Source of the DNA: Pseudomonas linyingensis
GTDB taxonomy: Bacteria > Pseudomonadota > Gammaproteobacteria > Pseudomonadales > Pseudomonadaceae
Length of the DNA: 64,000 bases
Direction of reading: 5' to 3'
Assembly: GCF_900109175.1 (NCBI RefSeq)
Contig: NZ_FNZE01000001.1
Location: forward strand, 1 to 64,000
Shown here: positions 36,743-45,878 of the stretch, in pieces
Layout: each line of letters opens with the position of its first letter
How positions within the stretch are numbered: position 1 is the stretch's first letter
Notes under the pieces: generated by a model
What the model saw: only the letters and a program-made list of their open reading frames with translations
Databases searched by the model: none
Told to the model about the DNA's origin: nothing
Program-made: the position numbers and the translations under genes

Positions 36743-37526
36743 GGGCTTGCTCCTGGATCCGGGTGGCGACGCGGCAGTCGCCGTCCGCCGGCTGATGGGA
36801 GAACAGCGGCACGCGCTTGAGCGCCAGGCGCAGGGCCTGCCAGTAGATGCCGAGCACGGTTTTCGCGCTCATCCACGGGAAGGCGCGCAGGTGGCGATGC
36901 AGCCCGGCGCGATCCAGCGGGCTGCGCTCGAGGGTGAGGGTGGCGTCGAACAGACGGCCCTCGGCGTCGTGGTCTTCCATGTGCACGCCGAGGCGTTGCC
37001 CCGGTGCGCTGAAATGCATGCGGTACTCCAGCTCGCGGGGCAGGAACGGCGAGACGTGGAAGGCCTTGGCCACCGCAAAGTGCTGGCTGCCGCTGCCCGC
37101 GGCCGGCAGCACGTAGTGGTAGCGCTCGCGCCAGGGCGTGTTGCTGACCTCGCAGAGGATCGCCGCCAACTGGTCATCAGCGTCGAAGCAGTAGAAGAAG
37201 CTCACCGGATTGAAGGTCAGCCCCCAGCAGCGCGGCTGGGTGAGCAGGCAGATGCGCCCCTGCGGCGCCTGGCCCAGCGCCTGGCCCACGCACTGGCGCA
37301 CCGCATCGCTCAGCGCCATGCCCTGGCCGGTGAGCTGCGGCAGGTAGTCGCTCTGGCGAAACGACAGCGGCGCGAAGCGGCCGGGTCCGACCAGCGGCGA
37401 CAGGCCGAACAGGGCGTCCTGCTCGCTGAGGTCGAGGTACAGCAGGCCGATGCGGTAGCGGAACGCATGCGCCCGCGGACGCACGCGCCGGTGGCGTATC
37501 CAGCCTTGGTACAGCGCGCTGTTCAC
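36729..37526 (-). CDS. DUF1365 protein
   Basis: This 265-residue protein begins SALYQGWIRHRRVRPRAHAFRY and contains the family block LTQPRCWGLTFNPVSFFYCF. DUF1365 genes usually lie beside an FAD oxidoreductase and a Cfa-like methyltransferase, as here. The start is GTG at 37526, overlapping the upstream stop (GTGA), and its end overlaps cfa by 14 bases. A role in the same lipid-modification pathway is inferred. Confidence 0.88.
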   Translation of the reverse strand: MNSALYQGWIRHRRVRPRAHAFRYRIGLLYLDLSEQDALFGLSPLVGPGRFAPLSFRQSDYLPQLTGQGMALSDAVRQCVGQALGQAPQGRICLLTQPRCWGLTFNPVSFFYCFDADDQLAAILCEVSNTPWRERYHYVLPAAGSGSQHFAVAKAFHVSPFLPRELEYRMHFSAPGQRLGVHMEDHDAEGRLFDATLTLERSPLDRAGLHRHLRAFPWMSAKTVLGIYWQALRLALKRVPLFSHQPADGDCRVATRIQEQAHEDL

Positions 37527-38770
37527 AGTCGCTCCCCGAATGCTTCGGCGACGCGCAGGGCGCTGACCACGCCGTCCTCGTGGAAGCCGTTGGCCCAGTA
37601 GGCGCCGCAGTAGTAGCTGTGTTGCGCGCCGTGCAGTTCGCTCCAGCGCGCCTGGGCGGCCATGCCGGCCAGGCTGTACTGCGGGTGGGCGTAGTTGAAG
37701 CGGCCGAGCACCCGCTGCGGGTCGATGGCCGCGTTCTGGTTGAGGCTGACGCACAGGGTCTGCGGCGCCTGGATGCCCTGGAGGATGTTCATGTTGTAGG
37801 TCAGCGCCGCCGGTTGGCGCGGGTCGCCGCCGAGGCGGTAGTTCCAGCTGGCCCAGGCCAGCGGACGCCGCGGCAGCAGGCCGGTGTCGGTGTGCAGCAG
37901 CACGTCGTTGTCGGCGTAGGGCAGGGCGCCGAGGATCTCGCGCTCCGCCGCGCTCGGCGCGGCGAGCAGCGCCAGCGCCTGGTCGCTGTGGCAGGCGAAG
38001 ACGATCTTGTCGAAGCGCTCGCGGCCGGCGGCGCTGTGCACCGTGACGCCGTCTGCGTCGCGCTCGACCATCAGCACCGGGCAGTTGAGGCGGATGGCGT
38101 CGGCGAAGTTCGCGGTCAGCGGCTCGATATAGCTGCGCGAGCCACCCTGGATCACCCGCCACTGCGGCCGGTCGTTGACCGACAGCAGGCCGTGGTTCTT
38201 GAAGAAGCGTACGAAGAATTCCAGCGGGAACTCCAGCATGCCGGCCAGCGACATCGACCAGATCGCCGCGCCCATCGGCACGATGTAGTGGTCGATGAAG
38301 CGCTGACCATAGCCGCGCTCGGCCAGGTAGCGGCCGAGGGTGATCCCGGCCGGCAGGCGGCCGCTGCCGAGATCCGCCAGCGCCTCGCGGTTGAAGCGCA
38401 GGATGTCGCGCAGCATGCCCCAGAAGCGCGGCGACAGCAGGTTGCTGCGCTGGGCGAACAGGCTGTTGAGGGTGTTGCCGTTGTACTCCAGGCCGCTGCT
38501 GGGCTCGTGCACCGAGAAGCTCATCTCGGTCGGCTGCGAGGCGACCCCCAGCCGCTCGAGCAGGCGGATGAAGTGGGGGTAGGTCCAGTCGTTGAAGACG
38601 ATGAAGCCGGTATCCACCGCATGCTTGCGGCCATCCAGCGTGACGTCCATGGTATGGGTATGCCCGCCGATCCAGTCGCCGGCCTCGAACACGGTCAGTT
38701 GGTGCTGGCGCGCGAGCAGGTGGGCGGTGGTCAGGCCGGCGATCCCTGTGCCGACAATGGCGATTTTCAT
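37523..38770 (-). CDS. FAD-dependent oxidoreductase, lipid-modification type
   Basis: This 415-residue flavoprotein has GTGIAGLTTAHLLARQHQLTVFEAGDWIGGHTHTM at the N-terminus (FAD binding) and a conserved ARWSELHGAQHSYYCGAYWANGFHEDGV C-terminal block, typical of the amine-oxidase-fold proteins paired with DUF1365 and Cfa genes. It overlaps the SDR gene and the DUF1365 gene by 4 bases each. It may oxidise or desaturate the acyl chain, an inference from context. Confidence 0.88.
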   Translation of the reverse strand: MKIAIVGTGIAGLTTAHLLARQHQLTVFEAGDWIGGHTHTMDVTLDGRKHAVDTGFIVFNDWTYPHFIRLLERLGVASQPTEMSFSVHEPSSGLEYNGNTLNSLFAQRSNLLSPRFWGMLRDILRFNREALADLGSGRLPAGITLGRYLAERGYGQRFIDHYIVPMGAAIWSMSLAGMLEFPLEFFVRFFKNHGLLSVNDRPQWRVIQGGSRSYIEPLTANFADAIRLNCPVLMVERDADGVTVHSAAGRERFDKIVFACHSDQALALLAAPSAAEREILGALPYADNDVLLHTDTGLLPRRPLAWASWNYRLGGDPRQPAALTYNMNILQGIQAPQTLCVSLNQNAAIDPQRVLGRFNYAHPQYSLAGMAAQARWSELHGAQHSYYCGAYWANGFHEDGVVSALRVAEAFGERL

Positions 38771-39537
38771 CGGCTGACATCCTTGGCGGAGTTGCGGCTC
38801 ATGCGCCGGACCAGGGCCAGTTGCAGGCGCCCGGGCAGGTGGGCGAGCAGCAGCAACAGGGCAATGAACGGCGTGGGGAAGGTGATTTCCAGCGGGCGCT
38901 GTTCCAGCCGCGTGGCGATATGCCGGGCGGCCTTGTCGGCTGGCCAGCGCATCGGCATGGCGAAGTCGTTGCGCCGGGTCAGCGGCGTGTCGACGAAGCC
39001 GGGGCTGATCAGGGTGACGGCGATGCCCTCGGCGGCCAGGTCGACGCGCAGCGACTGCAGCAGGTAGCGCAGCGCCGCCTTGGAAGCGCCGTAGGCCTCG
39101 GCGCGCGGCAGTGGCAGGAAGGTCACCGCGCTGGCCACTCCGGCCAGCAGCGGCTCGTCGCCCTTGCGCAACAACGGCAGGGCGGCCTCGATGCAGTGGG
39201 CGGCGGCCATCAGGTTGCTGTTCATCACCCGCTCGACCATCGCCGCCTCGAAGGCGCGCACGTCGAGGTACTCGCAGGTGCCGGCGTTGAGGATGGCCAT
39301 GTCCAGCGCGCCCCAGGCCTGCTCGATTTGTGCGCCGATGGCGGCGACCGCGTTCGGATCGGTGAGATCGCCCGGCAGCACCAGCACCTGCCCGGGCCAG
39401 CGCGCGGCCAAGGCGTCGAGCGGTTCGCGGCGCCGCGCACTGAGCGCCAGGCGCTGGCCGCGCTGCAGCAGTTGTTCGGCCAGGGCGGCGCCGATGCCGC
39501 TGCTGGCGCCGGTCAGCCAGATTCGTTTGCCGTTCAT
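38767..39537 (-). CDS. Short-chain dehydrogenase/reductase
   Basis: This 256-residue NAD(P)-dependent enzyme has the cofactor loop TGASSGIGAAL, the NAG structural motif (ILNAGT) and the catalytic YGASK (YxxxK). A hydrophobic C-terminal stretch (IALLLLLAHLPGRLQLAL) suggests membrane contact. It overlaps genes on both sides by 4 bases, so it belongs to the photolyase/Cfa operon. The substrate is unknown. Confidence 0.9.
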   Translation of the reverse strand: MNGKRIWLTGASSGIGAALAEQLLQRGQRLALSARRREPLDALAARWPGQVLVLPGDLTDPNAVAAIGAQIEQAWGALDMAILNAGTCEYLDVRAFEAAMVERVMNSNLMAAAHCIEAALPLLRKGDEPLLAGVASAVTFLPLPRAEAYGASKAALRYLLQSLRVDLAAEGIAVTLISPGFVDTPLTRRNDFAMPMRWPADKAARHIATRLEQRPLEITFPTPFIALLLLLAHLPGRLQLALVRRMSRNSAKDVSR

Positions 39538-39959
39538 GTCAGCCTCCTCTTCAGCCAGGCGATTGCCCGGCCGAATACCGGCAGGTGTTCGTAGAGCAGC
39601 GCGCCGGCGTCGAAATAGTCGCGGTGGCGGTAGACCCGGTCATCCCGCCAGAGCAGGTGCGAGCAGCCCTCGACCTGGATCGGCCTCCCGCCGGCCAGGC
39701 GCGGATGGCGGTAGCTCATGGTCCAGCGCAGGTAGCCCTCGCCCTCGTGCACTTCATCGCAGCCGTGGAGCTCGAAGTGCAGGTCGCTCACGTTGGCGTA
39801 CAGCGCGGCGAAGTAGCGCTCCAGGGCGGCCAAGCCGCAGATCTCGTGCAGCGGGTCGACGAACAGCACATCCGTGCTGTACAGCTCGCCGAGGTGCTCG
39901 AGATTGTCCTTGTCCAGCGCGGCGAAGCGGCGGGCGAAGGCGGGCAGGAAGTCGCTCAT
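39534..39959 (-). CDS. NTF2-like (SnoaL-fold) protein
   Basis: This 141-residue protein has the single-domain NTF2-like pattern: FARRFAALDKDNLEHLGELYSTDVLFVDPLHEICGLAAL, then FELHGCDEVHEGEGYLRWTMSYRHP. Its biochemical role is unknown. I prefer the ATG at 39959, 6 bases after GAGGAAC; an upstream ATG at 39980 overlaps the photolyase stop and would add seven residues. It is coupled by 4 bases to the SDR gene. Confidence 0.8.
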   Translation of the reverse strand: MSDFLPAFARRFAALDKDNLEHLGELYSTDVLFVDPLHEICGLAALERYFAALYANVSDLHFELHGCDEVHEGEGYLRWTMSYRHPRLAGGRPIQVEGCSHLLWRDDRVYRHRDYFDAGALLYEHLPVFGRAIAWLKRRLT

Positions 39960-39976
39960 CGCAGGTTCCTCGCGGT

Positions 39977-41425
39977 TCATGCCGACTGCGCGTCGGGTGA
40001 CTGGTCCAGCGCCTTGAACGCCGCCAGGGCGCGCTCGCGCGAACGGGCCAGGTCGACGATCGGCCGTGGGTAGCCGGGCAGGCCGAACAGGCCGCCCAGC
40101 GTCGCCAGGTTGTGGATGTCGCGCTTGTCCAGTGCGGCCAGCTCGGGCAGCCACTGGCGGATGAAGGCGCCGTCCGGGTCGAAGCGCTGCGCCTGGGTCA
40201 GCGGGTTGAAGATGCGGAAGTAGGGCGCCGCGTCGGTGCCGGTCGAGGCGCTCCACTGCCAGCCGCCGTTGTTGGCGGCCAGGTCGCCGTCGATCAGCTG
40301 GCGCATGAACCAGCGCTCGCCGTGGCGCCAGTCGATCAGCAGATTCTTGGTCAGGAACATGGCGACGATCATGCGCAGGCGGTTGTGCATCCAGCCGGTG
40401 GCCAGCAGTTGGCGCATCGCCGCGTCGACGATGGGGATGCCGGTGCGGCCCTGCTGCCAGGCCTCGAGATCGGCCGGCGCATCGCGCCAGGCCAGCGCCT
40501 CGGTCTCGCTGCGGAAGGCGCGGCCCATCGACACCCGCGGGTAGCCGACCAGGATGTGCTTGTAGAACTCGCGCCACAGCAGCTCGCTGATCCAGGTGAC
40601 CACCCCGGGATTGCCGTCGGCGAACTCGCCGCCGTTGACCTGCAGCGCGACGTGTAGGCACTGGCGCGGCGACAGCACGCCGGCCGCCAGGTAGGGCGAC
40701 AGGGCGCTGGTGCCGGGCTGGGCGGGGAAGTCGCGCTGGCTGGCGTACCACGCCAGATGCTCGTCGGCGAAGCTGGCCAGTTGGCGGTGCGCCGTCGCCT
40801 CGCCGGCCGGCCACAGCTGGCGCAGGCTCGCGCTCGGCGTGGGGAAGCCGTCGATGATCGCGGGCAGCGGATCGCTGGCGATACCGCTCGCCGCCTGGAT
40901 GCGCGGCAGTGGCTGCAGCGCCGGCAGGCCCTGCGCCAGGCGCGCGTAGCAGGCCTTGCGGAACTGGCTGAACACCTGGAAGTAGCCGCCGCTCTTGGTC
41001 AGCACGCTGCCGGGAGCGAACAGCAGCTGGTCGAGATGGCTGTGCCAGGCGATCCCGGCGCTCTCCAGCGTGGCCGCCACCGCCTGGTCGCGGCGCTGTT
41101 CGTGCACGCCGTACTCGGCGTTGACGTGCACGGCACTGATGCCGTGTTCGCGGCACAGCTGCAGCAGCACGGCGGGCGCGTCGTCCCAGCGCTCGGCCGT
41201 GCGCAGCAGCAGCGGGATATTCAGCGCCGCCAGGTTCTGCGCCAGCTCGGCGAGGTTGCGCAGCCAGAAGTCGATTTTGCAGGCGGCATCGTCATGTTCA
41301 CGCCACTGCGCCGGTGCGATCAGCCAGACCGCCAGCAGCGGGCCGTTGCCGGCGGCGGCCGCGGCGGCCAGGGCGGTGTTGTCGCGCACGCGCAGATCGC
41401 TGCGCAGCCAGACGAGGCGGGTCAT
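39977..41425 (-). CDS. phrB: Deoxyribodipyrimidine (CPD) photolyase
   Basis: This 482-residue flavoenzyme repairs UV-made pyrimidine dimers using blue light. The N-terminal antenna domain starts LVWLRSDLRVRDNTAL; the FAD and DNA-binding region includes WISELLWREFYKHI, TGIPIVDAAMRQLLATGWMHNR and NNGGWQWSASTGTDAAPYFRIFNP, the class I photolyase signature. It follows the MerR-family regulator by 12 bases. Confidence 0.96.
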   Translation of the reverse strand: MTRLVWLRSDLRVRDNTALAAAAAAGNGPLLAVWLIAPAQWREHDDAACKIDFWLRNLAELAQNLAALNIPLLLRTAERWDDAPAVLLQLCREHGISAVHVNAEYGVHEQRRDQAVAATLESAGIAWHSHLDQLLFAPGSVLTKSGGYFQVFSQFRKACYARLAQGLPALQPLPRIQAASGIASDPLPAIIDGFPTPSASLRQLWPAGEATAHRQLASFADEHLAWYASQRDFPAQPGTSALSPYLAAGVLSPRQCLHVALQVNGGEFADGNPGVVTWISELLWREFYKHILVGYPRVSMGRAFRSETEALAWRDAPADLEAWQQGRTGIPIVDAAMRQLLATGWMHNRLRMIVAMFLTKNLLIDWRHGERWFMRQLIDGDLAANNGGWQWSASTGTDAAPYFRIFNPLTQAQRFDPDGAFIRQWLPELAALDKRDIHNLATLGGLFGLPGYPRPIVDLARSRERALAAFKALDQSPDAQSA

Positions 41426-41437
41426 GGGCTTCGATCC

Positions 41438-42397
41438 TCAGGAGGCGGCGGCGAACAGGCCGCGCTGGTGCAGGTAGTGGTGAGCGTCGAGCGGCGAGTC
41501 GGCCAGCGCCAGGCGCTCGAGAGCGGCCAGCTCGTCGCGATGGATCTGCGCGGCCGGGCCGGCGAGCAGCAGCGGCACGGCGCAGCCGGCATGCAGGCGC
41601 GGCAGCAGGCGGCGCAGTTGCACGCTGTCCAGCGCCTGGCTGGAATACAGCAGCACGGCGCGCGGCTGCAGACGCTCGACGGCGAGGTTCAGCTCGCCGG
41701 CCGGCAGCGGCCAGTCGAGTACCTCCACCGGGCACAGGCTGTCGCTGAGCAGCCAGGCGCACAGCCACAGGCCGGGCTCCATCGGCAATTCCGACAGGTT
41801 GGCGAGCAGCACGGGCGCGCCCTGCAACTGGCGGTTGTTGTGGTAGACCCGCGCGCCGAGACGGCTGCGCAGCCAGGAGCGCAGGAACACCCGCTCCAGC
41901 GCCGCGCCGAACTGGCCCTGCCAGCGCTGCTCCAGCTCGGCGAGCAGCGGCAGCAGCAGGTGGCGGCACAGCGGCTGCGGCGGGTACAGCGCCAGGGCGC
42001 GGTTGTAGGCGTCGTCGAGGCGGCGCTCGGCCAGCGTGGCGACGGCCTCGAGCAGCTCGCTGTGCAGGCTTTCCCACGGGCCGTCGGCGCTGCCGGCGGG
42101 CGGCGCATCGTGATCGAGCAGGTCGCGGATCTGGCTGACCGCCACGCCGCGATTGAGCCAGGTGAGGATCGCCTGGATGCGCTCGACGTGGGCCTGGCCG
42201 TACAGGCGGTGACCCTTGGCGGTGCGCTGCGGCACGATCAGACCGTAGCGGCGCTCCCAGGCGCGCAGGGTCACCGGGTTGACCCCGGTCTGCCGCGCCA
42301 CCTCGCGGATCGGCAGCCAGCCTTCGGCGAACTCCTCCGCACCGAGTTCGGCGTTCTCGGCGAGGTTGCTGGCAGGCAGGGGCAAGTGCTCGTACAT
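41438..42397 (-). CDS. litR: MerR-family regulator, class II LitR-like
   Basis: This 319-residue regulator has an N-terminal MerR helix-turn-helix (about 28-95; LPIREVARQTGVNPVTLRAWERRYG) and a C-terminal part of CarH/LitR size. In B12-binding members a W-x9-EH motif and a DxHxxG motif hold the cofactor. Here the region reads W followed by QGQFGAALER, with arginine where histidine is expected, and no DxHxxG is seen. That fits class II LitR proteins, which respond to light through a separate sensor. It lies in the operon it probably controls. Confidence 0.85.
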   Translation of the reverse strand: MYEHLPLPASNLAENAELGAEEFAEGWLPIREVARQTGVNPVTLRAWERRYGLIVPQRTAKGHRLYGQAHVERIQAILTWLNRGVAVSQIRDLLDHDAPPAGSADGPWESLHSELLEAVATLAERRLDDAYNRALALYPPQPLCRHLLLPLLAELEQRWQGQFGAALERVFLRSWLRSRLGARVYHNNRQLQGAPVLLANLSELPMEPGLWLCAWLLSDSLCPVEVLDWPLPAGELNLAVERLQPRAVLLYSSQALDSVQLRRLLPRLHAGCAVPLLLAGPAAQIHRDELAALERLALADSPLDAHHYLHQRGLFAAAS

Positions 42398-42410
42398 GGC
42401 CGGCGCTCCG

Positions 42411-43370
42411 TTAGATCGCGTTGCGCAGGCTGAGGTCTTCCGGGTGCGGCTGCATGTAGGCCTGCAGGGCGATGTAGCGGTCCGGATGACGGCGGAAGTG
42501 GTACTTGAGCATGGTCAGCGGGACCACCAGCGGCACCACGCCGCTGCGGTACTGCTCGATCAGTTGCTGGATCTCGCGGCGCTCCTCGCTGGGCAGGGCG
42601 CGGCGCAGGTAGCCGGACAGGTGCTGCAGCACGTTGGCGTGGGTGCCGCGGGTGGCGCACTTCTGCAGCGCTGCCATCAGCGCGCTGAAGTAGCGCGGCC
42701 CCAGCTCGGCCGGATCGTGCTCGCCGATGCCGGCCAGCAGGCGACCCAGCTCGCGGTACTTGAGCGGGTTGTGGGCCATCAGCAGGTACTTGTGCCGCGA
42801 GTGGAAGGCGATGATCGCCTTGCGGGTCAGTCCCTCGGCGCACAGGCGCTGCCAGTCGCCATAGGCGTACACCCGGGCGATGAAGTTCTCGCGCAGCACC
42901 GGATCGTTGAGGCGGCCGTCTTCCTCGATCGGCAGCTCCGGGCGCAGGCGGGCGATGGTGGCGGTGAACAGGCCCTGGCCCTTCTCGGCCGGTCGGCCGT
43001 CGTCCTGGTAGACCTTGACCCGCTCCATGCCGCAGGACGGCGACTTCTGCATGACGATCAGCCCGCTGATGTCGGCAAGTTGCGCGGCCATGCGCTCGCC
43101 GTAGCCGACCAGCGCCTCGGTGACGTCCAGGCTGCGGGTAACGGTGCCGACCGCGCGCGGCGCCCGGGCATCGCCGACCAGGCGGATCGGCTCGCGCGGG
43201 GCGCCGAGGCCGATGGCCATTTCCGGACACAGCGGCTGGAAGTCGAAGTAGCGCGCCAGGGTCTGGCTGCACAGCTGCGACTGCTTGTGGCCGCCGTTGT
43301 AGCGCACCTCGTTGCCGAGCAGGCAGGCGCTGATGGCGAGTTTGAGACGGGGTGGCTGAGCGGCGGTCAT
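42411..43370 (-). CDS. ybgA: YbgA-like DUF523-DUF1722 protein
   Basis: This 319-residue two-domain protein has an N-terminal DUF523 (ISACLLGNEVRYNGGHK and KSPSCG, with conserved cysteines) and a C-terminal DUF1722 (about 200-305, LTRKAIIAFHSRHKYLLMAHN). In E. coli ybgA lies next to phr, so the link with photolyase is old and suggests a role in photo-repair or redox, still unknown. The ATG at 43370 follows CCAGGT; a longer start would run through the operator region. It is the first gene of the operon. Confidence 0.9.
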   Translation of the reverse strand: MTAAQPPRLKLAISACLLGNEVRYNGGHKQSQLCSQTLARYFDFQPLCPEMAIGLGAPREPIRLVGDARAPRAVGTVTRSLDVTEALVGYGERMAAQLADISGLIVMQKSPSCGMERVKVYQDDGRPAEKGQGLFTATIARLRPELPIEEDGRLNDPVLRENFIARVYAYGDWQRLCAEGLTRKAIIAFHSRHKYLLMAHNPLKYRELGRLLAGIGEHDPAELGPRYFSALMAALQKCATRGTHANVLQHLSGYLRRALPSEERREIQQLIEQYRSGVVPLVVPLTMLKYHFRRHPDRYIALQAYMQPHPEDLSLRNAI

Positions 43371-43392
43371 GGCGGGCACCTGGGCTGCAGCT

Positions 43393-43398
43393 TGTACA
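43393..43398 (-). promoter_or_regulatory. Extra LitR-type half-site
   Basis: A single TGTACA lies 23 bases before the ybgA start, 17 bases from the nearest full operator. It may extend regulator binding into the leader. Confidence 0.4.
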
Positions 43399-43415
43399 GC
43401 AGCGCGGGCGCAACC

Positions 43416-43439
43416 TGTACAAGCAATGGTTTCTGTACA
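43416..43439 (-). promoter_or_regulatory. LitR-type operator 1
   Basis: TGTACA-N12-TGTACA, 46 bases upstream of the ybgA start and just downstream of the predicted transcription start. The spacing equals that of the other two sites in the window. It matches the light-responsive motif T(G/A)TACA-N12-TGTA that I recall for class II LitR targets in P. putida. Confidence 0.75.
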
Positions 43440-43449
43440 ACACAGCCTT

Positions 43450-43477
43450 ATCATAGGGCATATGTTGTACAGGTCAA
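43450..43477 (-). promoter_or_regulatory. Sigma-70-like promoter of the photolyase operon
   Basis: On the minus strand TTGACC, 16 bases and TATGAT make a good promoter. The -35 lies inside the N12 of operator 2, and the second TGTACA of that operator fills the start of the spacer, so a bound regulator would block RNA polymerase. Transcription should begin about 43443. Confidence 0.75.
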
Positions 43478-43489
43478 ATGCTTTGTACA
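43466..43489 (-). promoter_or_regulatory. LitR-type operator 2
   Basis: A second TGTACA-N12-TGTACA lies over the -35 of the operon promoter. The distance between operators 1 and 2 is 26 bases, so two dimers could bind on nearly the same DNA face. Confidence 0.75.
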
Positions 43490-43549
43490 GCTTTTGTATT
43501 GCTTGTCTGATCTATTGCCGGGGGTGGACGAGGTGGGCGGTGGGCGCGC

Positions 43550-43765
43550 TCAGTGCCAACCCATCCGCCAGTGGTCAGCGTCCTTCAGGGTGCGCCAGTC
43601 GCAGCGCTGGCTGCGGCCGGTCAGCACCGCCTGCAGTTCGATGGCCAGCACGACGCCTTCCTCGTCACGGTACAGCTCGGTGACCAGGAAATGCTTTTCG
43701 CGGTTGCGCGGCTGCACCGCCGTCCACTTGGACAGGTGCAGCTTGGCGGGGTTGATCCGATGCAT
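43550..43765 (-). CDS. Trp-containing small protein, TIGR02450 family
   Basis: This 71-residue protein begins MHRINPAKLHLSKWTAVQPRNREKHF and ends DADHWRMGWH, matching the TIGR02450 family of short conserved proteins of unknown function. It lies 7 bases after the FAD oxidoreductase gene and is likely co-transcribed with it from the operator-bearing promoter at 44817-44840. Confidence 0.82.
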   Translation of the reverse strand: MHRINPAKLHLSKWTAVQPRNREKHFLVTELYRDEEGVVLAIELQAVLTGRSQRCDWRTLKDADHWRMGWH

Positions 43766-43772
43766 GGCCGAC

Positions 43773-44777
<1,005 letters not shown>

Positions 44778-44816
44778 TCAAATGCTGAGACTACAGGCTA
44801 ATCCTTGGACCAAACT

Positions 44817-44840
44817 TATACAATATTATTGAATTGTACA
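44817..44840. promoter_or_regulatory. LitR-type operator 3 in a divergent promoter region
   Basis: TATACA-N12-TGTACA lies between the FAD oxidoreductase (minus) and the TIGR01777-hemH pair (plus). As in operator 2, the N12 ends in a TTGA-type -35 (TTGAAT at 44829-44834), and TCCAAT follows 17 bases later as a possible plus-strand -10. It stands in an AT-rich island. Confidence 0.72.
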
Positions 44841-44963
44841 GAATGTTCTGGTCCAATCCAGCCATGAACCCGGACTGTTCACAGGCCACGCTGACCTGGC
44901 CGGTAATTGCAGTGTGGACCAGACTCTGAACTGACGCATGCACAACAACCAGGAGATACCTCG

Positions 44964-45866
44964 ATGCGTATTCTGCTGACCGGCGGCACTGGCCTGATTG
45001 GCCGCGCGCTGTGTCGCCTGTGGGCGGCGCAAGGACATCAACTGGTGGTCTGGAGTCGCAGCCCCGACAAGGTGACGGGGCTGTGCAGTGGCGCGCGGGG
45101 CATCGGCCGCCTCGACGAGCTGGATGCCGGCGAGCCCCTGGACGCGGTGGTCAACCTGGCCGGGGCGCCGATCGCCGACCGGCCGTGGACGACGAAGCGG
45201 CGCCAGTTGCTGTGGGACAGCCGCATCGAGCTGACCCGTCAGCTGGTCGACTGGCTGGCCAGTCGTCCGCAGAAGCCGCGGGTGCTGGTCTCCGGCTCGG
45301 CGGTGGGCTGGTATGGCGACGGCGGCGAGCGTCGTCTCGACGAAGACAGCCCCGCGGGCAGCGAGGACTTCGGCAGCCAGCTGTGCTTCGCGTGGGAGGA
45401 GGCCGCGCTGCGTGCCGAGGATCTGGGTATCCGCGTGGCGCTGGTGCGCACCGCACCGGTGCTGGCGCGCGATGCCGGCATGCTGGCGCGCCTGCTGCCG
45501 CCGTTTCGCTTAGGCCTCGGCGGACGCATGGGCAGCGGCCGGCAGTGGATGCCCTGGATCCACATAGATGACGAGGTCGGCCTGATCGACTTCCTGCTGA
45601 AGCATGAAGAATGCCGCGGTCCTTATAATGGCTGCGCGCCGAATCCGGTGCGCAACGCCGAGTTCGCCCGTACCCTGGGCCGCGTGCTGCACCGCCCGGC
45701 GCTGCTGCCGGCGCCGGCCTGCGTGCTGCGCCTGGCGTTCGGCGAGATGTCCGACCTGCTGCTCGGTGGCCAGCACCTGCAGCCCCGGCGCACCCTCGAC
45801 GCCGGCTACCAATTTCGTTTTCCCGACCTGGAGGCGGCGCTGGCCGATCTGCTGGGTCGTCACTGA
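44964..45866 (+). CDS. TIGR01777-family NAD-dependent epimerase-like protein
   Basis: This 300-residue protein of the extended SDR fold has the NAD loop TGGTGLIG, the block VNLAGAPIADRPWTTKRRQ typical of the YfcH/SulA-like TIGR01777 family, VSGSAVGWYGDGG, and a C-terminal DUF1731-like tail. The function is unknown. AGGAGATACCTCG precedes the ATG at 44964. It lies 12 bases before hemH, so they probably share the operator-controlled promoter. Confidence 0.88.
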   Translation: MRILLTGGTGLIGRALCRLWAAQGHQLVVWSRSPDKVTGLCSGARGIGRLDELDAGEPLDAVVNLAGAPIADRPWTTKRRQLLWDSRIELTRQLVDWLASRPQKPRVLVSGSAVGWYGDGGERRLDEDSPAGSEDFGSQLCFAWEEAALRAEDLGIRVALVRTAPVLARDAGMLARLLPPFRLGLGGRMGSGRQWMPWIHIDDEVGLIDFLLKHEECRGPYNGCAPNPVRNAEFARTLGRVLHRPALLPAPACVLRLAFGEMSDLLLGGQHLQPRRTLDAGYQFRFPDLEAALADLLGRH

Positions 45867-45878
45867 CAAGGACATTGC

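Noticed and set aside
36729-38780. 683-codon frame extending the DUF1365 gene upstream
   Set aside because: The first 417 codons are a shifted frame of the FAD oxidoreductase; the DUF1365 homology begins at the GTG at 37526.
39534-41156. 540-codon frame extending the NTF2-like gene through phrB
   Set aside because: The upstream part is out-of-frame photolyase sequence; the NTF2-like domain begins near 39959.
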